DNA of 55,858 bases from Acutalibacter sp. 1XD8-33 (GCF_003612555.1 NZ_RAZF01000018.1:1-55858), one strand, 5' to 3'. Counted from the first letter of the stretch, positions 10,891-18,772 are shown. Program-made: numbers and translations. The notes: a model not told the origin generated them from the letters alone.

Positions 10891-11112
10891 TGGTAACAAC
10901 CTCCTAAAGAATGTTCAACCGGAATCGTTTGCTTCTTCCTCCGATTACTGCCTCAATTATAACAAGAATTCCCGAAAAATTCCATAGGAAACGGTAAGAT
11001 TTTTAAAAAAATTTTGTTTTAGGGAGTAAGCGGATGATTTTTCCCTATCCCGCCGGAGAAACGGGCGCTTCTTCCCGCGATTCTTCCTGGAATAGGCGCC
11101 CCGTGCCGGCAG

Positions 11113-11141
11113 ATTATAACATTCTCCCAAATTCGAAGCAA
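11113..11141 (-). promoter_or_regulatory. Sigma-70-type promoter of ppdK with long leader
   Basis: TTGCTT (11136-11141, minus strand), 17-bp spacer, TATAAT (11113-11118). Transcription would start near 11106, giving a leader of about 215 nt with GC-rich inverted repeats (GGGCGC...GCGCCC, and a weaker TAGGGA...TCCCTA followed by a T7 run). Confidence 0.65.
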
Positions 11142-11184
11142 GACGGCGAGTGGCCGGAAAGGGCTCCTTGTACCATAAAAACGG

Positions 11185-11222
11185 AAAAGGGTCAAGACCC
11201 GGAGCCCCCCGGCCTGACCCTT
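11185..11222 (-). terminator. Terminator of the M29 aminopeptidase gene
   Basis: On the minus strand AAGGGTCA pairs with TTGACCCTTTT around a GC-rich inner part. It lies about 54 bp after the stop. Confidence 0.55.
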
Positions 11223-11275
11223 CCACACGCTTTGTATTGAGAAAATCCGGCTTTTCTCCGGTTTTCAAACAGCCT

Positions 11276-12490
11276 CTAGAGCGGCAGGGCGAAATCGCCG
11301 TTTCGGAAAATTTCTACTTCCTTTCCGTCCTCTGTAAAGCCGGTAATGCTCATGTCCGCCGTCCCGATCATAAAGTCCACATGGATGGTGGAATCGTTAA
11401 ACAACGCCTCCTGTCCCTGGGGAGCACGCCCCAGCCCCCGGCCCAATGCCAGATGGCAGCTGGCGTTCTCATCGATCAGGGTGGTATAGTACACCAGGCC
11501 GCTCATGCTAATGGAGGAATGATACTCCACCAGCGCCGCCTCGCCCAGATATCCGGCGTTTTCGTCTGTGGCCACGAGCGCTTCCAGCATCTCTCTGCCC
11601 TCTCCGGCCAGGACCTCTGCCACCTTGCCGTTCTCAAACCGGAAGCCAAAATTCTCGATTTTCTTTCCGCCCAGCACCAGTGGCCGGGAAGCATAGACTA
11701 CGCCGTTGGTCTCAAACTTGCTGGGAGTGGTGCAGATCTCCTCGCTGGGAATGTTGGGATTGAAGGGGACATAGTCTGCGGGCGACTCTCCCTCTTCGTA
11801 GCCAAATTTGGACCAAGGGGCGAGCCCAACGGTAAGGTCTGTGCCGTTGGAGGCGGTATAGTGCAGCCGGGTCAGGTGCAGCGCGTCGATTGCCCGGCCC
11901 AGTCGGGCGGTTTTCCTGCCCTTTTCCCGCCAGGTTTCCACCACGTCATTGGCTTCGTCGATATAGCAGAGCTTCAGCAAAATGCGCCAAAGCTCCTCCT
12001 CCGCCTCGGCTCCGGTCTTATCCAGAATATACTCTGCCCACTCCACGGTGGGGATCATGGCGATCAGCCACTGACAGTGCTTTTCCCGGCTGGCCTTGCG
12101 CATAATGTTACGCACCGTATCCACATGGGCAAAAATGGCGTTGGAATTTTTTTCGCTGACATCCTCCATCAGCCTGGGGTTCACCCCCTCCAGCCGCACA
12201 TAGCAGGCCCCGTCCTCCAGATAGCCTTCATGCATGGCGTATTCCCAATCCTCTACCCGGCGCACATCCTCATCGCCGCGATACCGAGCGGCGATTTTCA
12301 TATTGGGCAGGTCCAGGTAATGGACCACTACATTGCCCGCGCCCAGCTTGTAACATTCCTCCGCAAAAATGCTGGTAAACTGCCAGCCCTCAACCGCCGC
12401 CTCCACCAGCACGGTCTGACCTTTCTGTACGTTCAGCCCTACCCGAGCCAGAGTATAGGCATATTTGTGTTTCATCTTTTCCAAGTCCAT
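11276..12490 (-). CDS. M29-family aminopeptidase (AmpS/PepS type)
   Basis: 404 residues, the family length. These cytoplasmic metallo-aminopeptidases release N-terminal residues using two metal ions. Expected metal-binding motifs are visible: NPNIPSEEICTTP (Glu ligand, near residue 250), LVEYHSSIS (His, near 325) and NDSTIHVDFMIG (His and Asp, near 375). The start ATG 12490 follows GGGAGG at a good distance. It is followed by its own terminator and lies 82 bp downstream of asnA on the same strand. Together with the S15-type hydrolase and the epimerase remnant it points to an amino-acid- or peptide-fermenting lifestyle. Confidence 0.93.
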   Translation of the reverse strand: MDLEKMKHKYAYTLARVGLNVQKGQTVLVEAAVEGWQFTSIFAEECYKLGAGNVVVHYLDLPNMKIAARYRGDEDVRRVEDWEYAMHEGYLEDGACYVRLEGVNPRLMEDVSEKNSNAIFAHVDTVRNIMRKASREKHCQWLIAMIPTVEWAEYILDKTGAEAEEELWRILLKLCYIDEANDVVETWREKGRKTARLGRAIDALHLTRLHYTASNGTDLTVGLAPWSKFGYEEGESPADYVPFNPNIPSEEICTTPSKFETNGVVYASRPLVLGGKKIENFGFRFENGKVAEVLAGEGREMLEALVATDENAGYLGEAALVEYHSSISMSGLVYYTTLIDENASCHLALGRGLGRAPQGQEALFNDSTIHVDFMIGTADMSITGFTEDGKEVEIFRNGDFALPL

Positions 12491-12572
12491 CTTTTCTACC
12501 TCCCTATAATTTTATGGGGCAACAGGAATATGGCTCCGCGCCCCAGAAACCTCCGCAGTATGACGACATTCA

Positions 12573-13574
12573 TTACAGCAGGATGATCCCCGCAGACCGG
12601 CACGCCTCCTGGGTGTCCTGGTCCCATAGAGAAGCCTGCACCTCGCCGATATGGGCCTTGCCCAAAAGCAGCATACACAGCCGGCTCTGGCCGATTCCCC
12701 CGCCAATGGTGAGGGGAAGCTGGCCGCTGAGCAGCATTTTGTGGAAGGGGAGTTCTCTTCTGTGGCCGCACCCGGCCTCTGTGAGCTGGCGGTCCAGGGA
12801 TTCCGGATCCACCCGGATGCCCATGCTGCTGATCTCCAGGGCCACGCCCAAGGGCTCGTGCCAGAACAGGAGGTCGCCGTTGAGGGCCCAGTCGTCATAG
12901 TCCGGGGCCCGGCCGTCGTGAGGCCTGCCGCTTTTCAGCTTTCCGCCAATCTGCCGGATGAAGGCCGTGCGGTGCTCCTTCACAAAGGCGGTCTCCCGCT
13001 CCTTGGGGGAGAGCTCCGGCCAGCGGTCCTCCAGCTCCTGGGCGGAGACAAAGACCACCTCCCGGCACAGCTGGGTGGGCAGGTCCGGGAACTGCCACTG
13101 GAGTTCGTCCAAAGTGCCGCAGATGGCGCTGACGATTTTCTTTACGGTCTCCTCCAGATATGCCTCTGTGCGGTCCTCCGGAGCAATCACCTTTTCCCAG
13201 TCCCACTGGTCCACGTAAATGGAGTGGAGATTGTCCAGCTCTTCGTCCCGGCGGATGGCGTTCATATCCGTGACTAGGCCGTTGCCCACAAAGAAATTGT
13301 AGTCGTGCAGGGCCAGACGCTTCCATTTAGCCAGGGAATGGACCACCTGGCCCTCAAAGCCCACGGCGGGGATATCGAAGCCCACCGGGCGCTCCACGCC
13401 GTTCAGATCGTCGTTCAAGCCGGTGGCCGGGTCCACGAATAGAGGGGCGGTGACCCGCTTGAGGTGCAAGGCTGCGCAGAGCTTCACCTGGAAGATATTT
13501 TTGATGAGGCCGATGGCCTTTTGGGTGTCGTACAGGCCCAGAGAAGGGGCATAGCCCTGGGGAATCACAGTCAT
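12573..13574 (-). CDS. asnA: Aspartate-ammonia ligase
   Basis: About 333 residues, the usual AsnA length when begun at ATG 13574. It makes L-asparagine from L-aspartate and ammonia with ATP to AMP in the cytoplasm. It has a class II tRNA-synthetase-like fold; recognisable parts are KRVTAPLFVDP near the N-terminus, LHSIYVDQWDWEKV in the middle and LTIGGGIGQSR (motif-3-like, ATP-binding Arg) near the C-terminus. The frame stays open 21 codons further upstream but those residues do not look like AsnA. A strong promoter lies at 13657-13685. No asparagine riboswitch or operator was recognised. Confidence 0.96.
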   Translation of the reverse strand: MTVIPQGYAPSLGLYDTQKAIGLIKNIFQVKLCAALHLKRVTAPLFVDPATGLNDDLNGVERPVGFDIPAVGFEGQVVHSLAKWKRLALHDYNFFVGNGLVTDMNAIRRDEELDNLHSIYVDQWDWEKVIAPEDRTEAYLEETVKKIVSAICGTLDELQWQFPDLPTQLCREVVFVSAQELEDRWPELSPKERETAFVKEHRTAFIRQIGGKLKSGRPHDGRAPDYDDWALNGDLLFWHEPLGVALEISSMGIRVDPESLDRQLTEAGCGHRRELPFHKMLLSGQLPLTIGGGIGQSRLCMLLLGKAHIGEVQASLWDQDTQEACRSAGIILL

Positions 13575-13656
13575 GACAAGCACTTCCAATCCAGTAAAAT
13601 GAAAGCAGAGACAAGAAAGGCTCCGCTTTTTTGGCAAAAACGCCTTTATCTTAAGC

Positions 13657-13685
13657 AGTATACCAGAAAAAATGCAACTTGTCTA
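13657..13685 (-). promoter_or_regulatory. Sigma-70-type promoter of asnA
   Basis: Minus strand TAGACA (13680-13685), 17-bp spacer, TATACT (13657-13662), about 80 bp upstream of the start codon. Confidence 0.65.
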
Positions 13686-13699
13686 TAGGGAAGCTGCAA

Positions 13700-14090
13700 A
13701 AGGGGCGCTCGAAGCGCGTGCTTTTTTGAAGTAATGGGAGGCCTTCGGGCCAAAGGACGTGGTCTCGCCTGCCGGCTCGGTCGGTTCGCAGCTTGTCTGC
13801 CACTGGCAGACGCTCACCCCCACACCCCCGCCAGCTTAAGACCAGCTGGACCGGTCAAAGCTATCCAAGGTAAAAGTTTCGTCGTCTCACCTGCCGGTTC
13901 GGTCAGCGCTTGACGGTCCCCACCGGGGACCAGCGCCCTTTTCAAAGGTGGTGGGGTTCTTAGGGGGCGACAATCGCCGGTGGCGATTTCCCGTCGCCGA
14001 CCGAGCCGGAAGGCGAGACCCAACGCCCCTAAGCCGCCGGAGGCCAAAACATCGTCCCCAAAAGCGCGCTTTGGACGCTCCCGCTGGAAA
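13700..14090. repeat. GC-rich intergenic repeat with two diverged inverted copies
   Basis: A 24-bp block at 13761-13784 recurs inverted at 13997-14020 with one mismatch. Weaker similarity extends on both sides for about 130 bp (GAAGCGCG, GGCCT, CCCCC blocks). A related direct copy lies at 13883-13906, next to a perfect GGTCCCC/GGGGACC hairpin. Several frames are open here only because of GC content; none has a ribosome-binding site or recognisable protein. This fills the otherwise gene-less stretch between asnA and the toxin-antitoxin operon. I infer a dispersed intergenic repeat of this genome. Confidence 0.65.
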
Positions 14091-14166
14091 AGAGGGCGTC
14101 CAAAGCCCTTCCCCGCTCGAGATAAAGCAGAGATATTCTTTATCTGGAATTTTTTATCGTAAGTGG

Positions 14167-14195
14167 TTGCAAAATTGCTGAAATTAGGGTATAAT
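14167..14195 (+). promoter_or_regulatory. Promoter of the toxin-antitoxin operon
   Basis: TTGCAA (14167-14172), 17-bp spacer, perfect TATAAT (14190-14195), 20 bp before the first start codon. An antitoxin operator would be expected here; a TTGCAAAATTGC imperfect palindrome covers the -35. Confidence 0.8.
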
Positions 14196-14215
14196 ATAGC
14201 AGGTGAGGAATATCA

Positions 14216-14611
14216 ATGAACAAAGAGAAGTTTATCGCTCTGCTGGTTGCGGCGCTGCACGGGATTTCCGTCCATCAAGACTTAATCCTTGAACTGCTGG
14301 GAATCCTGAAGAGCTCTGGCAGCGAACAGGCCTTTCTGGACATTCTCATCGCTAGGCTGAAATTCCTGGATGAGAGGGGAATTCACGCGGTGCGCCATCA
14401 GGAGTTCGAACTTTTGGATCAGGGCATTTACAGTATGCACTTGGCGAGAAAGGAATTCAATATCCGGATTCTGTATTGCTTTTTATCGGATGGCAGGCCC
14501 GCTTTGCTGTGCGCCTTTTTCGAAAGGGCGGGCCATAAAGACACCGACTATACCCATGAGATCCCCAAGGCCGTCCAGAGGCGAAAAGAATTGGAGGAGG
14601 AGCTGTCATGA
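14216..14611 (+). CDS. RelE/HigB-like toxin (phage Gp49-like)
   Basis: 131 residues. The order LKFLDERGIHAVRHQEFELL, then GIYSMHLARKEFNIRILYCF and ALLCAFFERAGHKD is the Gp49/HigB fold: conserved Arg in the (F/Y)RILY strand and a final FxKxxxKTP-like strand, here FERAGHKD. Such toxins cleave mRNA on ribosomes. It starts at ATG 14216 after AGGTGAGG and overlaps the antitoxin gene by 4 bp (ATGA), so the two are translationally coupled. Toxin before antitoxin is the usual order for HigBA systems. Confidence 0.85.
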   Translation: MNKEKFIALLVAALHGISVHQDLILELLGILKSSGSEQAFLDILIARLKFLDERGIHAVRHQEFELLDQGIYSMHLARKEFNIRILYCFLSDGRPALLCAFFERAGHKDTDYTHEIPKAVQRRKELEEELS

Positions 14612-15030
14612 AAAAAAGTGCGACAATGAAGGATCTGCTGTTGGCATTGACGGAAAATATGAGCGCGGAGGAGATTTTGTCGGCGGACATCATCTCCAGC
14701 TTGTCCAACGCCATTGCGAAAAAGCGGATCGGTCTGGACATGACCCAGGCGGAGCTGGCGGCCAGCATCGGAAAAAAGCAGAGCACCATATCGAAATGGG
14801 AAAATGGCGACATGAATTTCACGGTTCGTCTGTTGGCCGAGATCGCGGTGAAGCTGGGGATGGATTTGCAGGTGGAGCTGAAGGATCACAGCCAAGTGCA
14901 ACACGCCGGTGGGGTGTATACTGTGGTGAAAGACAACACCCCTTCCTTTCATCAGGGGTATACCTACTCCAGCATGAAGCGGGAACAAAAAGGAGTTGAG
15001 GGGAGAGACTGCAATGTATCAGTTTATTAA
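14608..15030 (+). CDS. XRE-type antitoxin (HigA-like)
   Basis: 140 residues with a central helix-turn-helix (IAKKRIGLDMTQAELAASIG, then KKQSTISKWENGDMNFTV). It is expected to neutralise the toxin and repress the operon promoter. The N-terminal 35 residues (KDLLLALTENMSAEEILSAD) may form the toxin-binding part; the C-terminal 45 residues are polar. It overlaps the toxin by 4 bp and the following small ORF by 17 bp. Confidence 0.88.
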   Translation: MKKSATMKDLLLALTENMSAEEILSADIISSLSNAIAKKRIGLDMTQAELAASIGKKQSTISKWENGDMNFTVRLLAEIAVKLGMDLQVELKDHSQVQHAGGVYTVVKDNTPSFHQGYTYSSMKREQKGVEGRDCNVSVY

Positions 15031-15268
15031 TGGATTTACATGCTCGTCAGCGGAGGACGGCGGCACGGTGATCATACAACTCCGGCAAAAGCTGCCGGAT
15101 ATCAGCGGTGACGGGGACATTCAGGGTATCAAAGCGGAACAGATCGCTTCCATCATAATGGAAATGGATGTGGCTTTGGAGCTGGGAAAGGCCCTTTGCG
15201 CCGCGAAAGACGGCTTTGAACCGGAAGATGATCCCATGGAAGAGGAGGATAAGGGCCCGCGTTCTTAG
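15014..15268 (+). CDS. Small third protein of the toxin-antitoxin operon, unknown function
   Basis: 84 residues from ATG 15014, overlapping the antitoxin stop and preceded by GGGGAGAG. No family recognised. The sequence is acidic at the C-terminus (EPEDDPMEEEDKG) with a hydrophobic middle (ITASIIMEMDVALELG-like). It is co-transcribed with the toxin-antitoxin pair and ends before a terminator, so it may be a third component or simply a neighbour. No chaperone (SecB-like) pattern of a HigBAC system is visible. Confidence 0.65.
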   Translation: MYQFINGFTCSSAEDGGTVIIQLRQKLPDISGDGDIQGIKAEQIASIIMEMDVALELGKALCAAKDGFEPEDDPMEEEDKGPRS

Positions 15269-15296
15269 CGAAAGCCCCAGCCCGTTTCCCGCGTAC

Positions 15297-15327
15297 AAAA
15301 AAGGAGCCGTTGCCACGGCCCTTTTTT
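15297..15327. terminator. Terminator of the toxin-antitoxin operon
   Basis: AAAAGGAGCCGT pairs with ACGGCCCTTTT around TGCC with one bulged A, followed by T6. The A run on the other side makes it potentially bidirectional. Confidence 0.75.
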
Positions 15328-15420
15328 GTTTATAGTTAACGCAGTTCAAAAGAGGGATTTTTACCTCTTTCGAACCCGGCGGCGCAGCCGCCTAGCTTGA
15401 AAACCGGTAAATACCGATTT

Positions 15421-15790
15421 TTAAGTGCGTTTACTATATTCCACAATTTTCGCGTATTTGTCCAGGCCTTTCAGGTTCTCCTGGTACTCCTCCCAGGTGT
15501 CCATGCCGGTCTCGTAGTTGTACCGGAAGGCCTCCTCGTCCTGCCGGCAAAAAAAGTCCTCGTCCACCGGCTCGTCCAGATGGGCGGAGACCAGGGCGTA
15601 GGCGGGCAGCTCGTTCTCGGTGGCCGGGTTCACATAGGTCCGTCCTCTATCTTTTTGTAGACCCCCTGCACCAGGCCGTAGAGGCTATAATAATCCCCCT
15701 CTGTGTTGAAAGCATTCCCGCACTTGGGGTTAAAGAGGAACAGGAGGTATTCGTCTCCCTCCTGGAATTTTGGCGTACCGGAATAGATCT
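15421..15790 (-). pseudogene. Unknown protein, C-terminal part, frameshifted
   Basis: Two overlapping frames make one coherent protein end of about 120 residues: an upstream part (FQEGDEYLLFLFNP, then GDYYSLYGLVQGVYKKIEDG) and a downstream part (TYVNPATENELPAYAL to the C-terminus, TAG at 15421). A single-base deletion near 15637 joins them. Upstream, a stop in frame near 15793 and unrelated sequence show that the 5' end is missing. I do not recognise the family; the pattern is like extracytoplasmic proteins of Clostridia, but no lipobox is left to test this. Confidence 0.55.
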
Positions 15791-15859
15791 ATGGGTATCA
15801 TAACCATTAGGTTGCGCACTGTTTTCCCATTTGTGTTTTGTATTAATTATTATATCAAC

Positions 15860-16064
15860 TTAATAATATTTCCCTGTATCATAATTATAATCTGTTGCAT
15901 AAGTCAACGCTGCATAGTTAGTATCTTCGCATTGTTTCCAAATATAGTTTTTACCATCCTCCACCTCAAAATCTCCTGAGCTTACATTGTGGGCAGGACT
16001 TCCAATTGATACAAGTGTTTTTCCTGCTGCGATATTCCACCGGTAAGCTGAGTTTTTCATCGCA
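15860..16064 (-). pseudogene. C-terminal fragment of an unknown protein
   Basis: About 67 codons ending in TAA at 15860 (…TDYNYDTGKYY). The sequence is rich in Tyr, Asn and aromatic residues, like secreted or surface proteins. Its upstream side stops at a breakpoint around 16065 where, on the other strand, the RlmD-like fragment begins. No family recognised and no start codon in context. Confidence 0.4.
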
Positions 16065-16068
16065 TCGG

Positions 16069-16418
16069 CCATGGAGACGGTTGTAATGCTTTTCCACAAA
16101 AAACCTGACAGCGTAATCAACGTAAAAGTCGAGTTTGGCGAGGGTGAGGGCAAAGTGCCGCTTGATAATATTGCCAAGAGAGCCGAAGCGTACAAGCCGA
16201 AAGAGCGAGTTACATATAAGATGATTAAGAAATACATAGAAGCGAAGTATGGCTTCAAAGTACATACCGCATATATCGCAGAGGTAAAGAGAGAGTTAGG
16301 ATTGCCGATGTATGATGCTCCTAATGCGGTAGAGGAATTGAAAGAGCCGAGGAAGCATCCGATGACGGAGAAAGTGGAAGCGATAAAGGATGCTTTAAAG
16401 CATTTTGAGGTTATTTAA
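16069..16418 (+). pseudogene. 3' fragment resembling the C-terminal extension of RlmD (23S rRNA m5U1939 methyltransferase)
   Basis: 115 codons beginning METVVMLFHKKPDS. HVETVVLLS-type sequence is the last conserved block of RlmD/RumA in Firmicutes. The rest (VEFGEGEGKVPLDNIAKRAE, then a helix-turn-helix-like YKMIKKYIEAKYGFKVHT) resembles the extra C-terminal tail seen in RlmD genes that host conjugative elements. The methyltransferase body and SAM motifs are absent. No ribosome-binding site precedes the ATG. The homology starts exactly at a junction with an unrelated opposite-strand fragment. I infer a displaced 3' end from an integration event; the 5' part of rlmD is not in the window. Confidence 0.6.
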
Positions 16419-16426
16419 AACCGTGA

Positions 16427-16503
16427 GCGTATCATTAGAAATAGTGGTACGCTTTTTTTCGCTCATTTGCATCTTTGAATATACTGGTATCTGTCTATAT
16501 AAT
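16427..16503 (+). promoter_or_regulatory. Terminator + promoter cassette, copy A
   Basis: Hairpin 16427-16452 followed by T7 terminates the RlmD-like fragment. Then comes promoter TTGAAT (16475-16480), 17-bp spacer, TATAAT (16498-16503). It drives the small gene at 16529. Inverted relative to copies B and C. Confidence 0.8.
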
Positions 16504-16528
16504 AAAAGCAAAAAGGACGGTAACATTT

Positions 16529-16726
16529 ATGAGAGAAAAGAAAAATCATTTATATGTTGATAGTGAGGAACGGAGCATTTTCTTACATAGCCTTGTGGAA
16601 CTGAAGAATCAGCTCATGCAGCAAGGCAGATATACAGACTGCGTTGACGAACTTATTTTTAAGGTTATCCATGCACCTATAAAAAAATTAAGAGTAGAAT
16701 TGGTAGGGGGAAGTGATGTGCGATAA
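16529..16726 (+). CDS. Small mobile-element protein, unknown function (paralogue of 38982-39179)
   Basis: 65 residues from ATG 16529 (ribosome-binding site AAAAGGACGG). The C-terminal motif VDELIFKVIHAPIKKLRVEL parallels VDELISRVAYAPTKKVKVAP in the conjugation-module gene at 38982 and the remnant at 17326. N-terminal half: polar helix with EERSIFLHSLVELKNQLMQQ. Function unknown; these small proteins accompany transfer genes in Tn1549-like elements. Its stop overlaps the start of the next gene. Confidence 0.7.
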   Translation: MREKKNHLYVDSEERSIFLHSLVELKNQLMQQGRYTDCVDELIFKVIHAPIKKLRVELVGGSDVR

Positions 16727-17051
16727 GGAATTTAAAGAACTGGTGAAAATAGCCGTAGAGAAATTAAAAGATGAGTCCGTATTAAAACTGTTACAGGCTG
16801 ATGCCAGTTATCAAAAAGACAGTAAGGGTGAGGGATATGCGGAGGATGCCTTTAACCAGCTTGATTTGACGGAGAAACAGAGGGAAGTTTGCCAACATCT
16901 TATAGATTGCAGGGAAAAGCAGGATTTTGAATACGGCACTCATGCGTATTTAGCAGGGCTGATGGATGCGTTTCATATTATGGCGGTATTGTTTCCAGAA
17001 AAATGGGATACAGAGAGAATAAGGGAAGCCATATCATGTAAGAGCAGATAA
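16716..17051 (+). CDS. Small protein of a DUF6809-like family
   Basis: 111 residues from ATG 16716 after AGGGGGAAG, overlapping the previous gene by 11 bp, so the two are coupled. All-helical: KEFKELVKIAVEKLKDES, then LTEKQREVCQHLIDCREKQD and THAYLAGLMDAFHIMAVLFP. The last blocks resemble small DUF6809-type proteins of Firmicutes; this assignment is from memory of the pattern and is tentative. Function unknown. A strong terminator follows. Confidence 0.6.
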   Translation: MCDKEFKELVKIAVEKLKDESVLKLLQADASYQKDSKGEGYAEDAFNQLDLTEKQREVCQHLIDCREKQDFEYGTHAYLAGLMDAFHIMAVLFPEKWDTERIREAISCKSR

Positions 17052-17083
17052 GGCAGAGAATAAAACAGAATAGATTTTTACAT

Positions 17084-17128
17084 AGCCGATTGGTGTAGTT
17101 TAGTAAAAACCGCCAATCGGCTTTTTTA
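17084..17128 (+). terminator. Intrinsic terminator after the two small element genes
   Basis: Perfect 10-bp stem AGCCGATTGG/CCAATCGGCT with a 19-base loop and T6 tail. Confidence 0.85.
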
Positions 17129-17142
17129 TTGCCATGAATCCT

Positions 17143-17175
17143 TTACATAGCCACTTTGTCAAGGTGGCTATGTAA
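17143..17175. repeat. Perfect 12-bp inverted repeat TTACATAGCCAC/GTGGCTATGTAA
   Basis: Stem of 12 bp with a 9-base loop, no T run on either side. It carries the TTACATAGCC motif that recurs next to other hairpins in the window. The roughly 95 bp that follow, up to the next terminator, hold nothing I recognise. Confidence 0.75.
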
Positions 17176-17270
17176 GAGTACCAAAGAACGCAGCCCGATT
17201 AACATCTCGCTGACCGTGGCAGTCGCCAAATGGAAATGCAAGCATTTCCGCTTGGCTCATTGCTACACGC

Positions 17271-17313
17271 AAAAAAGCCGCTTACTCTTAAAAATCACTA
17301 AGAATAAGCGGCT
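17271..17313 (-). terminator. Terminator on the minus strand after the small-gene remnant
   Basis: AGCCGCTTA pairs with TAAGCGGCT; on the minus strand the stem is followed by T6. It lies just after the stop of the fragment at 17326. Confidence 0.75.
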
Positions 17314-17325
17314 CTGTGATGTGCC

Positions 17326-17409
17326 TTAGACATATTCAATTTTCATTCTCTTTACTGGTGCGTTTACGACCTTAAATATCAGTTCCTCCACACCATTCGT
17401 ATGTCTTCC
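17326..17409 (-). pseudogene. Remnant of the small element gene (third paralogue)
   Basis: 27 codons plus stop. GVEELIFKVVNAPVKRMKIE is an obvious relative of VDELIFKVIHAPIKKLRVEL at 16529-16726, but on the opposite strand. An in-frame stop lies just upstream, so the N-terminal half is lost. It lies 43 bp past the end of the broken HEPN-type gene. Confidence 0.7.
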
Positions 17410-17451
17410 CTATTTTTTATCTTGCGTAGTTCATGCAATAAAATCATTAAG

Positions 17452-18694
17452 CTATTTGCCCAAAATCAAATCCATAAAAACATTATCAACATATTTTGGC
17501 CAAGCCTTTGTTCTTCTTTCTCCAACACCATCAACACTTTTACCTAATTCAAAACATCTTATATAACACGCACAGTAATCTTCTCTAAACATTCTATATC
17601 TTCATCCCTCCTTGAATAATAAGATGACTGACCTGCATGCAAAAAATTATTTCTTGATGTATATAACTTTTCTAAAAGTACTGAAATTTCTGTTATATTT
17701 TTTCCTTCACAATTTATTATCTGAGGCACTATTGCAGAAAGTCTTAATCTCTTTTCATTACGTCCTTCTGTCAACAACGATTCCAACGCTGTAATATAAA
17801 GCAATATTGCTAAATCGGTATCTCTATATTCACTGTTTTGTACATCAGCTTTTCCATATAAGATTAATGCATTAATAAACTTATTCGTCAAAATGTCATT
17901 CTCTTTCTTTGTTACTGTATCAAACAGAAATCCAAATATTCTTTGGTATTTTCTTCCGCCATAAAATCAATATCTATTTTACATTTTAAATGTGCATTCC
18001 AGCCAAAACCCTGTCCACATCTCCAATTATCTTTCGTTAAAATAGCAACATGGCTATTCTCTCCCTCCCATCGTTCAGCCATGCAAAATATACTTGAGTC
18101 CATACCATAAGCTGAATGAATAATCTTAAAGATATACACGGCAAATTGTGCCATTTGATATGCCGTTCTGTCTACATTTTCTATCTGATTTTCAACTTTA
18201 ATAATCATAACATTAGATTTAAGGAAATCTTTTGAGCGACTTTTTTGAGTATGGTCAAGAAAATCTTTTACTCCGTTATATTAAATTTGAGTAATTTCAG
18301 ATATTTGCTGTATATTTCTGCTTCATTTTTTTCTGATAATAAATGAAAATTCAAAAATGAAATATCTTTATTCAAGCCAGAACCCTGTAATGGGAAAATC
18401 AAAAAATGCTCATCTTTATTTATATTAAAAAGATTTTCTATATATAAAAGTAGTTCATCTAAATCATCTGCAACTTCTACTTTCTTTTCCAAATTATAAT
18501 TCAACAGCAGATGCAAAAAAGTCATTTGAAAAATAGGGGTGTTTCCTAATTATAGGATACAATAAGTCTAATAAATTAATAAAAGGCTTATCATCAAAGT
18601 CCAATTGCTTTTTATTGCTTTTTAGATAATAATTCTGTAAAGATTGATAACATGCATCTATCTTTTTTCTATCTTTATTATTTAATTCAAACAT
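17452..18694 (-). pseudogene. HEPN-type (Apea-like) gene broken by four frameshifts
   Basis: Joining the frames gives one protein of about 400 residues, from ATG 18694 (ribosome-binding site AAAAGGAG) to TAG 17452. Frame changes are needed near 18515 (extra T in a T run), near 18275, near 17930 (missing T in a T run) and near 17573. The C-terminal third has LLYITALESLLTEG and the R-x4-H motif in RNNFLHAG, as in HEPN/Apea-like RNase domains of defence proteins. Sequence is about 30% GC, unlike the neighbours. Promoter copy C drives it. Homopolymer-associated shifts raise the possibility of read error at some sites, but four in one gene points to decay. Confidence 0.7.
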
Positions 18695-18772
18695 ATTCTC
18701 CTACTCCTTTTGTCCAATATTAAAACACAAAAATATGTTGCTAAAAATCTCATTTTACATTTTCATATCTTT

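Noticed and set aside
11150-12586. 478-codon plus-strand frame opposite the M29 aminopeptidase
   Set aside because: Antisense shadow; no motif and no ribosome-binding site.
13700-14180. Possible short proteins in the GC-rich repeat before the toxin operon
   Set aside because: Frames open in several phases, Arg/Pro-rich, without ribosome-binding sites; better explained as a repeat.
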